A stretch of 58,722 nt of DNA from Gammaproteobacteria bacterium (GTDB lineage Bacteria > Pseudomonadota > Gammaproteobacteria > GCA-001735895): contig JAUVCH010000011.1 of the NCBI GenBank assembly GCA_030595795.1, positions 1 to 58,722 of the forward strand. The letters are read 5' to 3'. Numbering within the stretch: the stretch's first letter is position 1; the number at the start of each line of letters is the position of its first letter. The translations under genes and the position numbers were made by a program. Below, piece after piece: positions 50,714-58,722 of the stretch. The notes beneath the pieces were generated by a model that made no database searches, was not told where the DNA came from, and was given only the letters and a program-made list of their open reading frames with translations.

Positions 50714-53491
50714 ATGCCTACCGCCACCTCACCTAAACCCAGGGTCTATGCACCTGTACCAATTAAGACGCAGGTGCAGGCGATCTATCAAAATGATGAT
50801 GCCGCCGACTGTATTGCCCTGGTGTGGCCGGGGGAGCTGGCAGATAGTGAGATTATCAATGAAGTCGATGGCAAATCAACTCGCTTTGTCTATTGCGCTT
50901 CTCAGTTGGCCATGCGAGAAGCGCTGGTCAAATTCGCACAAGCCCCTGAGCGCTTGGTGATGGTATCAGGGTTTAACGAAGTTGAATTGGCTAAAGATGT
51001 TTTGGCCAGAATATGGAAATATACGCCACAACAAATCAGCCCCTGGAAAAACCTGCAGCAGTTTATCAAGGTTAGGGATATTGACCCACGGCTGAAGAAA
51101 AACGGTCAATGGATGGCGAGGGCGTTGTTGGGTGGATTGGAACAGTATCAGCATAAAGTGAGCTTTGGTGAGGTACTTGATCTAGAAAGTGCCTGGAAAG
51201 CAATTGCTCTGGCCTACCTGAATTACAGTGAACCCACACTGGATTTACAGTCGATATTCAATTGGTCAGTTAATAGCGGGGCTGGTGTCTTAGTCGATAA
51301 GCTTCCAACGGATGTGAAAGAGAACCTGACCGACTGGTTAAATCTGGGACTCCCTAAATCTAGCGCTTTGGTAAAGGCCTTGTTATTGGATGGTCAAGCG
51401 GATGATTTGTTATCGATTGGTTTGACCTGTTCGATCATGTATTACCCTGGACTTGAACAGCTGCCACAGATAGATACTGCCCAGCTGCATAGCAGCCGAG
51501 GTGTATTCAAAGAGCGTTATCTGGCTGGAGAAACCTTTGATCAAGGATTGTTACAACAGTTTGGTAGTGAGGCAGTAACAGCTGTATCGCAACTGTTGCA
51601 TGAACAGGGATACCAAGCCATGAATACGGTGTTGGGCAAAGCCGAACAAATCATCGCGAGTTTGGACCTTTCTTCTGCGGTTGAATTATCTACTGTTTTA
51701 CCTGCAAGTTTGCAGAGACGCCTAAGCCGTTATGCACATTCCTTGAGTAGTGTTCTAGTAGGCGATGACGCCACCTTAGCTGAATCGGCGTTGTTTGAAG
51801 TTAATCAACATCTGCTGTCTAAATTTTCCGCCCAACGAGAAACAATGGAACGAGCCGAAATGGCTATTCGTTTGGCTCGGTGGTTAAAGCAGGCACCTGA
51901 GTCTTCAATTAATGCTGCTGGCGCTATCGGTGAATATATAGAGCAAGGTAGCTTTGCTGATTGGGCACGTTCGGTGATTTGGTCGGGTGATGCCCACGAG
52001 GATCTGAGCAAGGTTTATCACCAACTGACGGAACAGGTGACTGCCAAACGTGAAGCACAGAATAAGGCCTTTTCCCAAAACATGGATAGTATTGCCCGTG
52101 GTGATGTATTGGCGGAGAGCTATATCCCAGTTGAAGCTGCATTGGAGTGTCTGGTTGTACCAATAGCAGATCAAAATCCAGTGTTACTTTTAGTGCTTGA
52201 TGGCATGAGTGAAGCCGTCTACCGAGAGTTGAGCGAAGATTTGGCTAAACACCAGTGGCTGGAGTTGCGACAGGCAGGCAATAAGGTCGACCCTTGTCTG
52301 GTGGCGGCATTACCTACTGTTACTAAAGTTAGCCGATGTTCGCTGCTATCTGGGCGGTTACAGGAGGGAGTGGCTGTTGATGAGAAACAGGCTTTTACTG
52401 CTCATCCGCTACTAAAAAAATTAGCGTCAACCAAGTTTCCACCAACAGTGTTTCATAAATCCGATTTACTACAATCGGGTAGTGGAGCGCTAAACAGTGA
52501 TGTTCGCGCCAAGTTAGCGAGCACCGAATACCGGGTTTTAGCCACGGTGATAAATGCGATTGATGACCAGCTATCCAGTAGTTCCCAGGTTTCGGTGGAT
52601 TGGTCGTTGAATAATATCGCGTTGTTGCGCCAGGTGCTTGAAGCTGCTCGTGAAGCGGGGCGTGTGGTGGTTATTACCAGTGATCATGGCCATGTGCTGG
52701 ATCACGATTCTTTTTATCAGCAATCTTCATCTGACAACGGTGAGCGATATCAGCTGGCTTCTGATGATGTTTCTGACAATGAATTTACAGTATCAGGGAA
52801 TCGCGTCGTAACATCTGATCAATCCGTTGTAATGCCTTGGACGGAGCGCCTACGGTATACCAAATCGAAAAGTATGGGTTATCACGGTGGTGCTAGTTTG
52901 CAGGAGGTGGTTATACCTCTGGGGGTATTTGTTAGTGCAGCAGATGCTGATATCTTGAGTGGCTGGGTAGAAGTACCGCGCCATTTACCAGTTTGGTGGT
53001 ATCAAAAATCTCAGATTGCTGAAGACGTGGGTAGTTATATGACGCCCGTTAAAGCTGATACTTCAAATTCTGATGCTGGGAAATCAAAGAAATCACAAAA
53101 GGCCAAGAAAGCGGCAGCTACTGAGGTGATGGATGATATGTTCGCTAGCCCTGGTGATACACAAGGTGGTGATTCTGCCGGACGATTGGCCTGGATAGAT
53201 CAACTTTTCACCTCTGATATCTATCAGCAGATAAAAGGCAGAGCAGGGCGTACGCCCGTTAAAGAGGAACAGCTTCGCGCTTTGATTGAGTTGTTGAATC
53301 AGCATCAAGGTCAGGCTATGGAGGCAACAGTATTGCACCATTTGTCTATCCCGAAAATTAGACTTAGAGGTCTTTTAGCTGGGGCTCAAAAATTACTGAA
53401 TGTTGATGGTTATCCAGTTCTTTCCGTGGAGCGTGACTCCCAAACAGTGAAGCTCAATATCGGTGACCTTAAAAGGCAATTCGAGCTATGA
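50714..53491 (+). CDS. pglZ: BREX alkaline-phosphatase-fold protein PglZ
   Basis: This 925-residue protein carries the PglZ domain of the alkaline phosphatase superfamily: LLVLDGMSEAVY (near 488) and VVVITSDHGHVLDHD (near 650) hold the metal-binding aspartates and histidines. PglZ is the hallmark protein of all BREX systems. The N-terminal half is helical and probably binds the complex. A lysine- and alanine-rich linker (KKSQKAKKAAAT) separates it from a C-terminal winged-helix-like segment. Its last bases overlap brxD as ATGA. Confidence 0.95.
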   Translation: MPTATSPKPRVYAPVPIKTQVQAIYQNDDAADCIALVWPGELADSEIINEVDGKSTRFVYCASQLAMREALVKFAQAPERLVMVSGFNEVELAKDVLARIWKYTPQQISPWKNLQQFIKVRDIDPRLKKNGQWMARALLGGLEQYQHKVSFGEVLDLESAWKAIALAYLNYSEPTLDLQSIFNWSVNSGAGVLVDKLPTDVKENLTDWLNLGLPKSSALVKALLLDGQADDLLSIGLTCSIMYYPGLEQLPQIDTAQLHSSRGVFKERYLAGETFDQGLLQQFGSEAVTAVSQLLHEQGYQAMNTVLGKAEQIIASLDLSSAVELSTVLPASLQRRLSRYAHSLSSVLVGDDATLAESALFEVNQHLLSKFSAQRETMERAEMAIRLARWLKQAPESSINAAGAIGEYIEQGSFADWARSVIWSGDAHEDLSKVYHQLTEQVTAKREAQNKAFSQNMDSIARGDVLAESYIPVEAALECLVVPIADQNPVLLLVLDGMSEAVYRELSEDLAKHQWLELRQAGNKVDPCLVAALPTVTKVSRCSLLSGRLQEGVAVDEKQAFTAHPLLKKLASTKFPPTVFHKSDLLQSGSGALNSDVRAKLASTEYRVLATVINAIDDQLSSSSQVSVDWSLNNIALLRQVLEAAREAGRVVVITSDHGHVLDHDSFYQQSSSDNGERYQLASDDVSDNEFTVSGNRVVTSDQSVVMPWTERLRYTKSKSMGYHGGASLQEVVIPLGVFVSAADADILSGWVEVPRHLPVWWYQKSQIAEDVGSYMTPVKADTSNSDAGKSKKSQKAKKAAATEVMDDMFASPGDTQGGDSAGRLAWIDQLFTSDIYQQIKGRAGRTPVKEEQLRALIELLNQHQGQAMEATVLHHLSIPKIRLRGLLAGAQKLLNVDGYPVLSVERDSQTVKLNIGDLKRQFEL

Positions 53492-54807
53492 GTATCAGCC
53501 AGCAGCGCAGACAAGATATTCTAGATGCATTACGCCGAGGCACCGTGCCTCAATACGGCCTGGATGCACTGGCAGTTGGTTTGCAGTCGTTCGAGAAATC
53601 CTTTGATGAAGACCTGGAGAAGGTGGCGCGTGGTGGGGCGGTGTTTAAGGCGATTAGGGGTGAGTACGGTAGTGGTAAAACCTTTGCCTCGCGTTGGTTG
53701 CGTGAACGTGCTCATAAACTCGGTTTTGCCTGTACAGAGGTGCAAATCTCTGAAACGGAAACACCTCTACATCGATTGGAGACTGTTTATCGTCGATTGA
53801 TGGAGCGCCTGACAACGTCCGACACTCCCTCTGGTGCGTTTCGAAATATTATTGAATCCTGGTTCTATACCCTGGAAGAAGATGTATTGGCGCAACAAGA
53901 TATTGACCCTGAAGATGTAGATGCCTTGGTTGACGCGACCGATGCCTTGATGGAAAAACGCCTGGGTGAGGTCGTTAGGTCTGCCCCCGCCTTTGGTTTG
54001 ACGCTGAGAGCTTATAGAAGAGCCCTGGTTGAAGGCAATGATGAAATTGCTGATGGTTTGCTGGCCTGGATGGCCGGGCAGCCAAATATCTCTGCTGCGG
54101 TAAAGCGCTATGCGAAGATCAAAGGAGATATCGATCACTTTGGAGCACTCAGTTTCCTGCAGGGGGTGCTGATCATTTTAAAGGACTCCGGTCATCCTGG
54201 CTTACTGTTAGTGCTAGACGAAGTGGAAACCCTCCAACGGATGCGGGGTGATGTAAGGGACAAAAGCCTCAATGCTCTGCGTCAGTTAATGGATGAGGTT
54301 GATAGCGGCCGCTTCCCAGGTTTGTATCTCGTGATTACTGGTACACCAGCATTCTATGACGGGCCAATGGGGGTGCAGAGACTGGCTCCTTTAGCGCAAC
54401 GACTGTCAGTGGATTTTGCGACGAATTCGAAATTTGACAATCCTCGGGCAGTACAGATTCGCCTTAAAGGCTTTGATCAGCAGTCCCTGGAGGAAGTGGG
54501 TCGTAAAGTGCGGGATCTATATATTCTAAACTGTGATGCTAGAGAGCGAGTTTCTAGTCTGGCAAATGATACCTATATTGCTGATCTGGCCAAAGCTGTA
54601 ACTGGAAATCTGGGCGGCAAAATTGGGATTACGCCTCGTATCTTCCTTAAAAAGCTAGTTGGCGAGGTACTAGATCGTATTGATCAGTTTGAAGACTTTT
54701 CCCCCCGTGAGCATTACATGCTAACTATCTCGGATACTGAATTGACCGACGTGGAAAGGGCGGCTAAATCTGCCGGAAGTGTTGATGAAATAGAACTGGA
54801 TCTATGA
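53488..54807 (+). CDS. brxD: BREX type 2 ATPase BrxD
   Basis: This 439-residue AAA-type ATPase has Walker A GEYGSGKTFASRW (near residues 57-65) and Walker B LLLVLDEVETLQRM (near 240). A sensor-type TGTPAFYDGP region and a C-terminal ITPRIFLKKLV helix follow. The BREX type 2 set includes exactly this ATPase between pglZ and the helicase. Both ends overlap the neighbours by 4 bases, so translation is coupled. Confidence 0.93.
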   Translation: MSISQQRRQDILDALRRGTVPQYGLDALAVGLQSFEKSFDEDLEKVARGGAVFKAIRGEYGSGKTFASRWLRERAHKLGFACTEVQISETETPLHRLETVYRRLMERLTTSDTPSGAFRNIIESWFYTLEEDVLAQQDIDPEDVDALVDATDALMEKRLGEVVRSAPAFGLTLRAYRRALVEGNDEIADGLLAWMAGQPNISAAVKRYAKIKGDIDHFGALSFLQGVLIILKDSGHPGLLLVLDEVETLQRMRGDVRDKSLNALRQLMDEVDSGRFPGLYLVITGTPAFYDGPMGVQRLAPLAQRLSVDFATNSKFDNPRAVQIRLKGFDQQSLEEVGRKVRDLYILNCDARERVSSLANDTYIADLAKAVTGNLGGKIGITPRIFLKKLVGEVLDRIDQFEDFSPREHYMLTISDTELTDVERAAKSAGSVDEIELDL

Positions 54808-56903
54808 GTGAGTTTGACAAGCTCCATCCTGCGATACAACACCACATAGTTAATAGCCTCGGTTGGCCTGGGTTACGTCCCCTACAAGAAGCGACTATTC
54901 AACCGGTCTTGAACGGTGAGCACGCCATACTGCTTGCTCCTACCGCTGGGGGTAAAACTGAGGCGGCGAGTTTTCCTATTCTTTCAAGAATGCTTACCGA
55001 GAATTGGACCGGGCTGAGTGTTCTATATATTTGTCCTATTAAGGCATTATTGAATAATCTGGAAGAGCGCCTTAGTTACTATGGGCAACTCTTAGGCCGT
55101 AGCGTTGCTGTTTGGCACGGCGATATTAGCGCTTCACATAAATCTAAAATTATTGCTGATCCCCCCGATATTCTTCTTACGACTCCGGAATCTCTAGAAG
55201 TCATGCTGGTATCAAATCGGATTGATCATTCTGTTCTTTTTGCCAATGTGCGCAGTGTGATTGTTGATGAAATACATGCTTTTGCTGGGGATGACCGCGG
55301 ATGGCATTTGTTATCTGTATTAGAGCGCATCAGTGTTGTTGCCAGGCGTGAGATCCAGCGTTTAGGGCTTTCTGCAACTGTAGGTAACCCCGAGTTACTA
55401 TGCGACTGGCTAGCAGGTTCTTGCCAATCTATATGCAGTGTTATTAATCCAGCAGACGAAAATAATATTGTGCCGGATGTACAAGTAGATTGGGTCGGCT
55501 CGGTTCGTAACGCAGCCATAGTTATTTCACGTTTGCACCGTGGCGAGAAGCGTTTGGTATTTGTTGATAGTCGTTCTCGTGTCGAAGAGCTAGCAATGGA
55601 ATTGCGAAGCTTAGGAGTGGCGACTTTCGTATCTCACAGCAGCCTAAGTTTGGAAGAGCGACATTCGGCGGAAGAGGCTTTTTCTCAAGGCTCTGATTGT
55701 GTGATTGTAGCCACATCTACGTTAGAACTTGGAATCGATGTTGGTGACCTTGATCGAGTTATTCAAATTGACTCTCCTTTTACGGTCGCATCTTTTTTAC
55801 AACGTATTGGTCGGACAGGACGGCGCAGTGGTAGCTCACGTAATTGCCTCTTCCTGGCAACTAAAGAAGATGCCTTCCTCAGGGCATTAGCTTTGTTGCA
55901 TTTGTGGCGTAAGCATTTTATTGAGCCGATTGAACCACCCGCACGGCCTATGCATATCTACGCTCAGCAGGTTATGGCGCTGACGCTTCAAGAGAGTGGC
56001 TTGATTGCTCCGGATATTTCCAAGTGGGTCGGTGATATGCCAGGTTTCTCTTCGATACCAGAGCAGGAGAGAGAGCAAACTGTTGATCACATGATATCTT
56101 CTGGAGTTCTGCATTCCGATTCGGGCATTTTGGGGATTGGACGCACTGGTGAGAAAACCTTTGGCCAGAAGAACTTTATGGAATTGTTTTCGGTATTTAC
56201 TAGTCCGCCAATGGTCAAGGTATATTATGGAAATCAAGCGCTTGGTGAGGTTCATCAACTCACGTTTGCTATTAAAGATGAAGGGCCTTCACTTCTGACT
56301 TTGGGCGGCAGAAGCTGGCAGACCAAGTACATCGACTGGGCTAGGAAGAAAGCCTATGTAGAGCCAACCGATATGCGCGGACGATCCCAGTGGTTGAGTG
56401 AAGGGCAACCAATGCATTACGAAATGTGTCAAGCAATAGCAGCTGTATTAGAGATGGATGAGAAATATGAGGGTTTGTCTGCTAGGGGCAATGAGATGCT
56501 GGATGACCTTCGAGAAGAATTTGATTGGATTGACCAACAAAAAACTTCTGTGTTGTTTGATTCAGAAGGAAATGCGACATGGTGGACATTTTCAGGTAGG
56601 TTGCTAAATGCTGCTTTATCTGGGCTACTTACCAATGAAGCCGACAAAGTAACGTCAGACAACCTGGGTATCTTCTTTAGCCATGTATATAAATCGGGAA
56701 ATTTGAGTAACGCTATTGCTGATCTGATGGGGCAGGTTTCCAATGAGGTAGTCTTGACCCTGGAAGAAGATTTTGTACAGGAGCTTAAATTTGCTGAATG
56801 CCTATCGCAAATAGATATCGATAAGGAGTTGTTTGAGAGATATTCGTGTGCGAATGATTTCAGTAGATTGAAATCAAAAAAGCTAACGATTGTTCGCGTT
56901 TAG
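54804..56903 (+). CDS. brxHI: BREX helicase BrxHI (Lhr-like DEAD/DEAH family)
   Basis: This 699-residue superfamily 2 helicase shows LAPTAGGKTEAASFP (motif I, near 46), TTPESLE, VDEIHAFAGDDRGWHL (motif II, DEIH, near 153) and LGLSATVGN. TSTLELGIDVGDLDRVIQID (near 302) and QRIGRTGRRSG (motif VI, near 333) follow. The C-terminal domain resembles Lhr-type helicases. It is the last of the six canonical type 2 BREX genes. The next gene, a reverse transcriptase, starts 84 bases later. Confidence 0.94.
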   Translation: MSEFDKLHPAIQHHIVNSLGWPGLRPLQEATIQPVLNGEHAILLAPTAGGKTEAASFPILSRMLTENWTGLSVLYICPIKALLNNLEERLSYYGQLLGRSVAVWHGDISASHKSKIIADPPDILLTTPESLEVMLVSNRIDHSVLFANVRSVIVDEIHAFAGDDRGWHLLSVLERISVVARREIQRLGLSATVGNPELLCDWLAGSCQSICSVINPADENNIVPDVQVDWVGSVRNAAIVISRLHRGEKRLVFVDSRSRVEELAMELRSLGVATFVSHSSLSLEERHSAEEAFSQGSDCVIVATSTLELGIDVGDLDRVIQIDSPFTVASFLQRIGRTGRRSGSSRNCLFLATKEDAFLRALALLHLWRKHFIEPIEPPARPMHIYAQQVMALTLQESGLIAPDISKWVGDMPGFSSIPEQEREQTVDHMISSGVLHSDSGILGIGRTGEKTFGQKNFMELFSVFTSPPMVKVYYGNQALGEVHQLTFAIKDEGPSLLTLGGRSWQTKYIDWARKKAYVEPTDMRGRSQWLSEGQPMHYEMCQAIAAVLEMDEKYEGLSARGNEMLDDLREEFDWIDQQKTSVLFDSEGNATWWTFSGRLLNAALSGLLTNEADKVTSDNLGIFFSHVYKSGNLSNAIADLMGQVSNEVVLTLEEDFVQELKFAECLSQIDIDKELFERYSCANDFSRLKSKKLTIVRV

Positions 56904-56987
56904 GTGTTTGTTGTATAGCTATGTTATTAACGTTGAGAACCCTTTAAATTGGCGATTTCAATAATAAAGGAATAAGTTTGTAGGCCT

Positions 56988-58634
56988 ATGAATGATTTAG
57001 AATCAGAGTGTCTTTTTACCGTTGAAGATTTACGTCTTGCTTGGGAAAGAGTTAATTCTAGTGTTGGTACTGATTCAAAAGACTACTTTGGTATAAGTGT
57101 CTTTTCCACAGATATTGACAAATATTTGGACGAGCTTCATGGGCAGCTTACAAAAAATACGTATTCACCTAAACCGGCATTTAAATATTATGAACCTAAA
57201 CAATGTGGTACTCAGCGAACAAAGACCGTCCTAAGAATCAGTGATGCCATCATTTACCAAGCTATAGCTGATAGATTAGCTTTTGAATTATATGGCCATT
57301 TATTGGAAACAAAGAATAATGTTTTTGGCAGTGTTCTAAACGAAAATGTTGTTAAAGGATCCGAACTACTGGAAGAAGAAGACCCAGATTTCTATTTCTT
57401 TGAATATTATGTAAGTCTCTACAATAGGTTCATCGAAGAGATAAACACAGCATTAGATTCAGAAACAGCAAATTACAAACTCGAAACCGATATTACCGGG
57501 TTCTTTGATTGCATCCCTCACTCAACACTAATACTTGAACTCAATAGATTAGGTATTGATAAGAGAATATTGGATCTACTAGCTACACTTCTTAACTCAT
57601 GGTCAGGTACCAGAGACATGCCTACTTTCCATGTGGGAATACCTCAGGGGCCTGCGGCTTCGTTTTTGCTAGCAAATATCATTCTTGATGGCCTAGATCG
57701 ACTAATACTAGACAAAGGAGTGAGTTACTTTCGATTTATGGATGATATTAGAGTTTATGGTTCCAATGAGAAGGAACTGTTGTCAATACTGGCGCTTGTG
57801 GATCGATTTTTAAAAGGAAAGTCACTAAGCATAAATACTAGTAAAACGGTAATTCAACCTGCAGATGAGAGTGATGATAATGACCTCTTTCTTGATAGCT
57901 CTGGAATTCCTTTAGAAGGCAAAGTTGAGGGTGGATTAGAACAAAAAATTGTCATTCAGGATCAGACCCAACTTAAGCAGGTTAAATCGGAAACCAAAAT
58001 ACTTTCCAAAAAGAGCGCGGTTAAAAGCTATCGTTTGGCATTAAAGTTAATTGAAGGAGAATTGTGGGAATTATTTCAGCTCTACCGGTCGAACTCAATA
58101 TTAGACCCTATGCCTAAACGCGATATTCGTAAATTCTTAACTCTATCTCAAAGGTGGAGGGTAACAGTTAAAGCTATTCAGTCGATTCAAGCATTTTCAC
58201 CAGATCAAGAGCTTGTGAATATATGGTTGTTTGGAATTAGGCATATATTTTGGAAAGCTAACTCTATGGTGTGGAATCTCAGATGTTACGATTCTCTAGG
58301 GCATTTTTATACGGAGTTTGAAGATATTCTTTCCGATTTTGAACACTTTGAATGGGTTAAATATCAGGTACTAAATATATACAGTAAAGTTATTGGTTCG
58401 GATATAACCAAACAACAAAAATCCATAAAAGACCTTGAAAGTGAAGAAAGCCCGCTAGTAAGACTGGGTTACTACAGTATTCTAATTGAAGCGATTAAGG
58501 CTGACACAGAGTTATTTGATTCACTTAGTTCATTGCTAAAAGCAGAGGAAGAGGAATATGTGAGGGAGTCGGTACTTAATTTGATTCATCGACAACACGT
58601 AAATAGAGTCTCCTCAATAAGTCTAAATGATTGA
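56988..58634 (+). CDS. Reverse transcriptase appended to the BREX operon
   Basis: This 548-residue protein has an intact reverse transcriptase core: TYSPKPAFKYYEPK and TVLRISDAIIYQAI (RT1-2), ETDITGFFDCIP (motif A, near 167), GIPQGPAASFLLANIILDGLD (motif B, near 219) and FRFMDDIRVYG (motif C, FMDD, near 250). There is no maturase X or HNH domain as in group II introns, and no retron RNA pattern I can point to. Residues 290-548 form a helical extension, as in defence-associated (Abi/DRT-type) enzymes. It uses more AT-rich codons than BREX. The start has only a weak ribosome binding site. Confidence 0.88.
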   Translation: MNDLESECLFTVEDLRLAWERVNSSVGTDSKDYFGISVFSTDIDKYLDELHGQLTKNTYSPKPAFKYYEPKQCGTQRTKTVLRISDAIIYQAIADRLAFELYGHLLETKNNVFGSVLNENVVKGSELLEEEDPDFYFFEYYVSLYNRFIEEINTALDSETANYKLETDITGFFDCIPHSTLILELNRLGIDKRILDLLATLLNSWSGTRDMPTFHVGIPQGPAASFLLANIILDGLDRLILDKGVSYFRFMDDIRVYGSNEKELLSILALVDRFLKGKSLSINTSKTVIQPADESDDNDLFLDSSGIPLEGKVEGGLEQKIVIQDQTQLKQVKSETKILSKKSAVKSYRLALKLIEGELWELFQLYRSNSILDPMPKRDIRKFLTLSQRWRVTVKAIQSIQAFSPDQELVNIWLFGIRHIFWKANSMVWNLRCYDSLGHFYTEFEDILSDFEHFEWVKYQVLNIYSKVIGSDITKQQKSIKDLESEESPLVRLGYYSILIEAIKADTELFDSLSSLLKAEEEEYVRESVLNLIHRQHVNRVSSISLND

Positions 58635-58655
58635 AATATAAGGAATTAACTGCCA

Positions 58656-58678
58656 CTGTGCGGTATAATGATGCACAG
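58656..58678 (+). promoter_or_regulatory. Promoter with overlapping inverted repeat after the RT gene
   Basis: TATAAT (58664-58669) lies inside an inverted repeat CTGTGC (58656-58661) and GCACAG (58673-58678). An ATG follows at 58712 (AAAGG upstream) and runs off the window end. The pattern suggests an autoregulated gene, perhaps a repressor or antitoxin, just outside. Confidence 0.5.
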
Positions 58679-58722
58679 AAAGTAGCCCAAATATCACCAA
58701 AGGCGTGCACCATGATTCGCTC

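Noticed and set aside
39116..56903. Type 1 BREX
   Set aside because: There is no brxA, brxB or brxL. PglW, BrxD and BrxHI define type 2.
56988..58634. Group II intron or retron RT
   Set aside because: No maturase or HNH domain, no intron boundary sequences, and no visible msr/msd-like inverted repeats next to the gene.

Overview
The window reads as a chromosomal segment of a gammaproteobacterium of moderate GC content. The order recA-recX-alaS-lysC-csrA-tRNA-Ser(GCU) (about 30.6-37.0 kb) is a classic gammaproteobacterial arrangement, and trhP, pncC and a Yej-type peptide transporter fit the same class. I cannot name a genus from sequence alone. A fused iron-sulfur/molybdopterin oxidoreductase with a haem-b-type membrane partner hints at respiratory sulfur or similar inorganic metabolism, but the substrate is not fixed.

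Layout. 0-1 kb: the trailer end of a CRISPR array with type I-C-like repeats, then a VapBC toxin-antitoxin pair. 1-6 kb: a UDP-glucuronate-epimerase-like enzyme, a MurG-like glycosyltransferase, a membrane class III nucleotide cyclase, and a converging HD-hydrolase/cyclic-nucleotide-binding pair. 6-12 kb: a four-gene peptide ABC importer in which every junction overlaps. 12-14.6 kb: a methyltransferase, two small accessory genes separated by an attC-like hairpin, and a YefM-YoeB pair. 14.8-21.3 kb: a glycan or surface-polymer cluster with an aberrant ABC exporter, two glycosyltransferases, a histidine phosphatase and a NodB-like deacetylase. 21.3-23.2 kb: trhP and pncC. 23.2-30.3 kb: an insertion-like block between pncC and recA with Sel1-repeat and J-domain proteins, the molybdenum oxidoreductase, and a zeta-toxin-like gene broken by an in-frame stop. 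30.6-37.1 kb: the housekeeping block, with a small palindromic element between recA and recX.

37.1-58.7 kb is a defence island that starts right after tRNA-Ser(GCU). After about 700 bases without a gene come an RHH/EVE-like protein, a tiny ORF, and an XRE repressor whose stop codon abuts the start of pglW. The run pglW-pglX-pglY-pglZ-brxD-brxHI is a complete, apparently intact type 2 BREX (Pgl) operon. Only 84 bases beyond brxHI, on the same strand, lies a 548-residue reverse transcriptase with intact catalytic motifs and a long C-terminal extension. It is not part of the canonical six-gene type 2 set and is the best candidate here for an undescribed defence module.

How the parts work together: PglX (methyltransferase), PglZ (phosphatase fold), PglY and BrxD (ATPases), PglW (kinase) and BrxHI (helicase) would mark self DNA and block phage DNA replication. 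XRE and RHH/EVE proteins at the front probably control or sense, and the reverse transcriptase may act as a second layer. The CRISPR array and the toxin-antitoxin pairs are separate elements outside this island.
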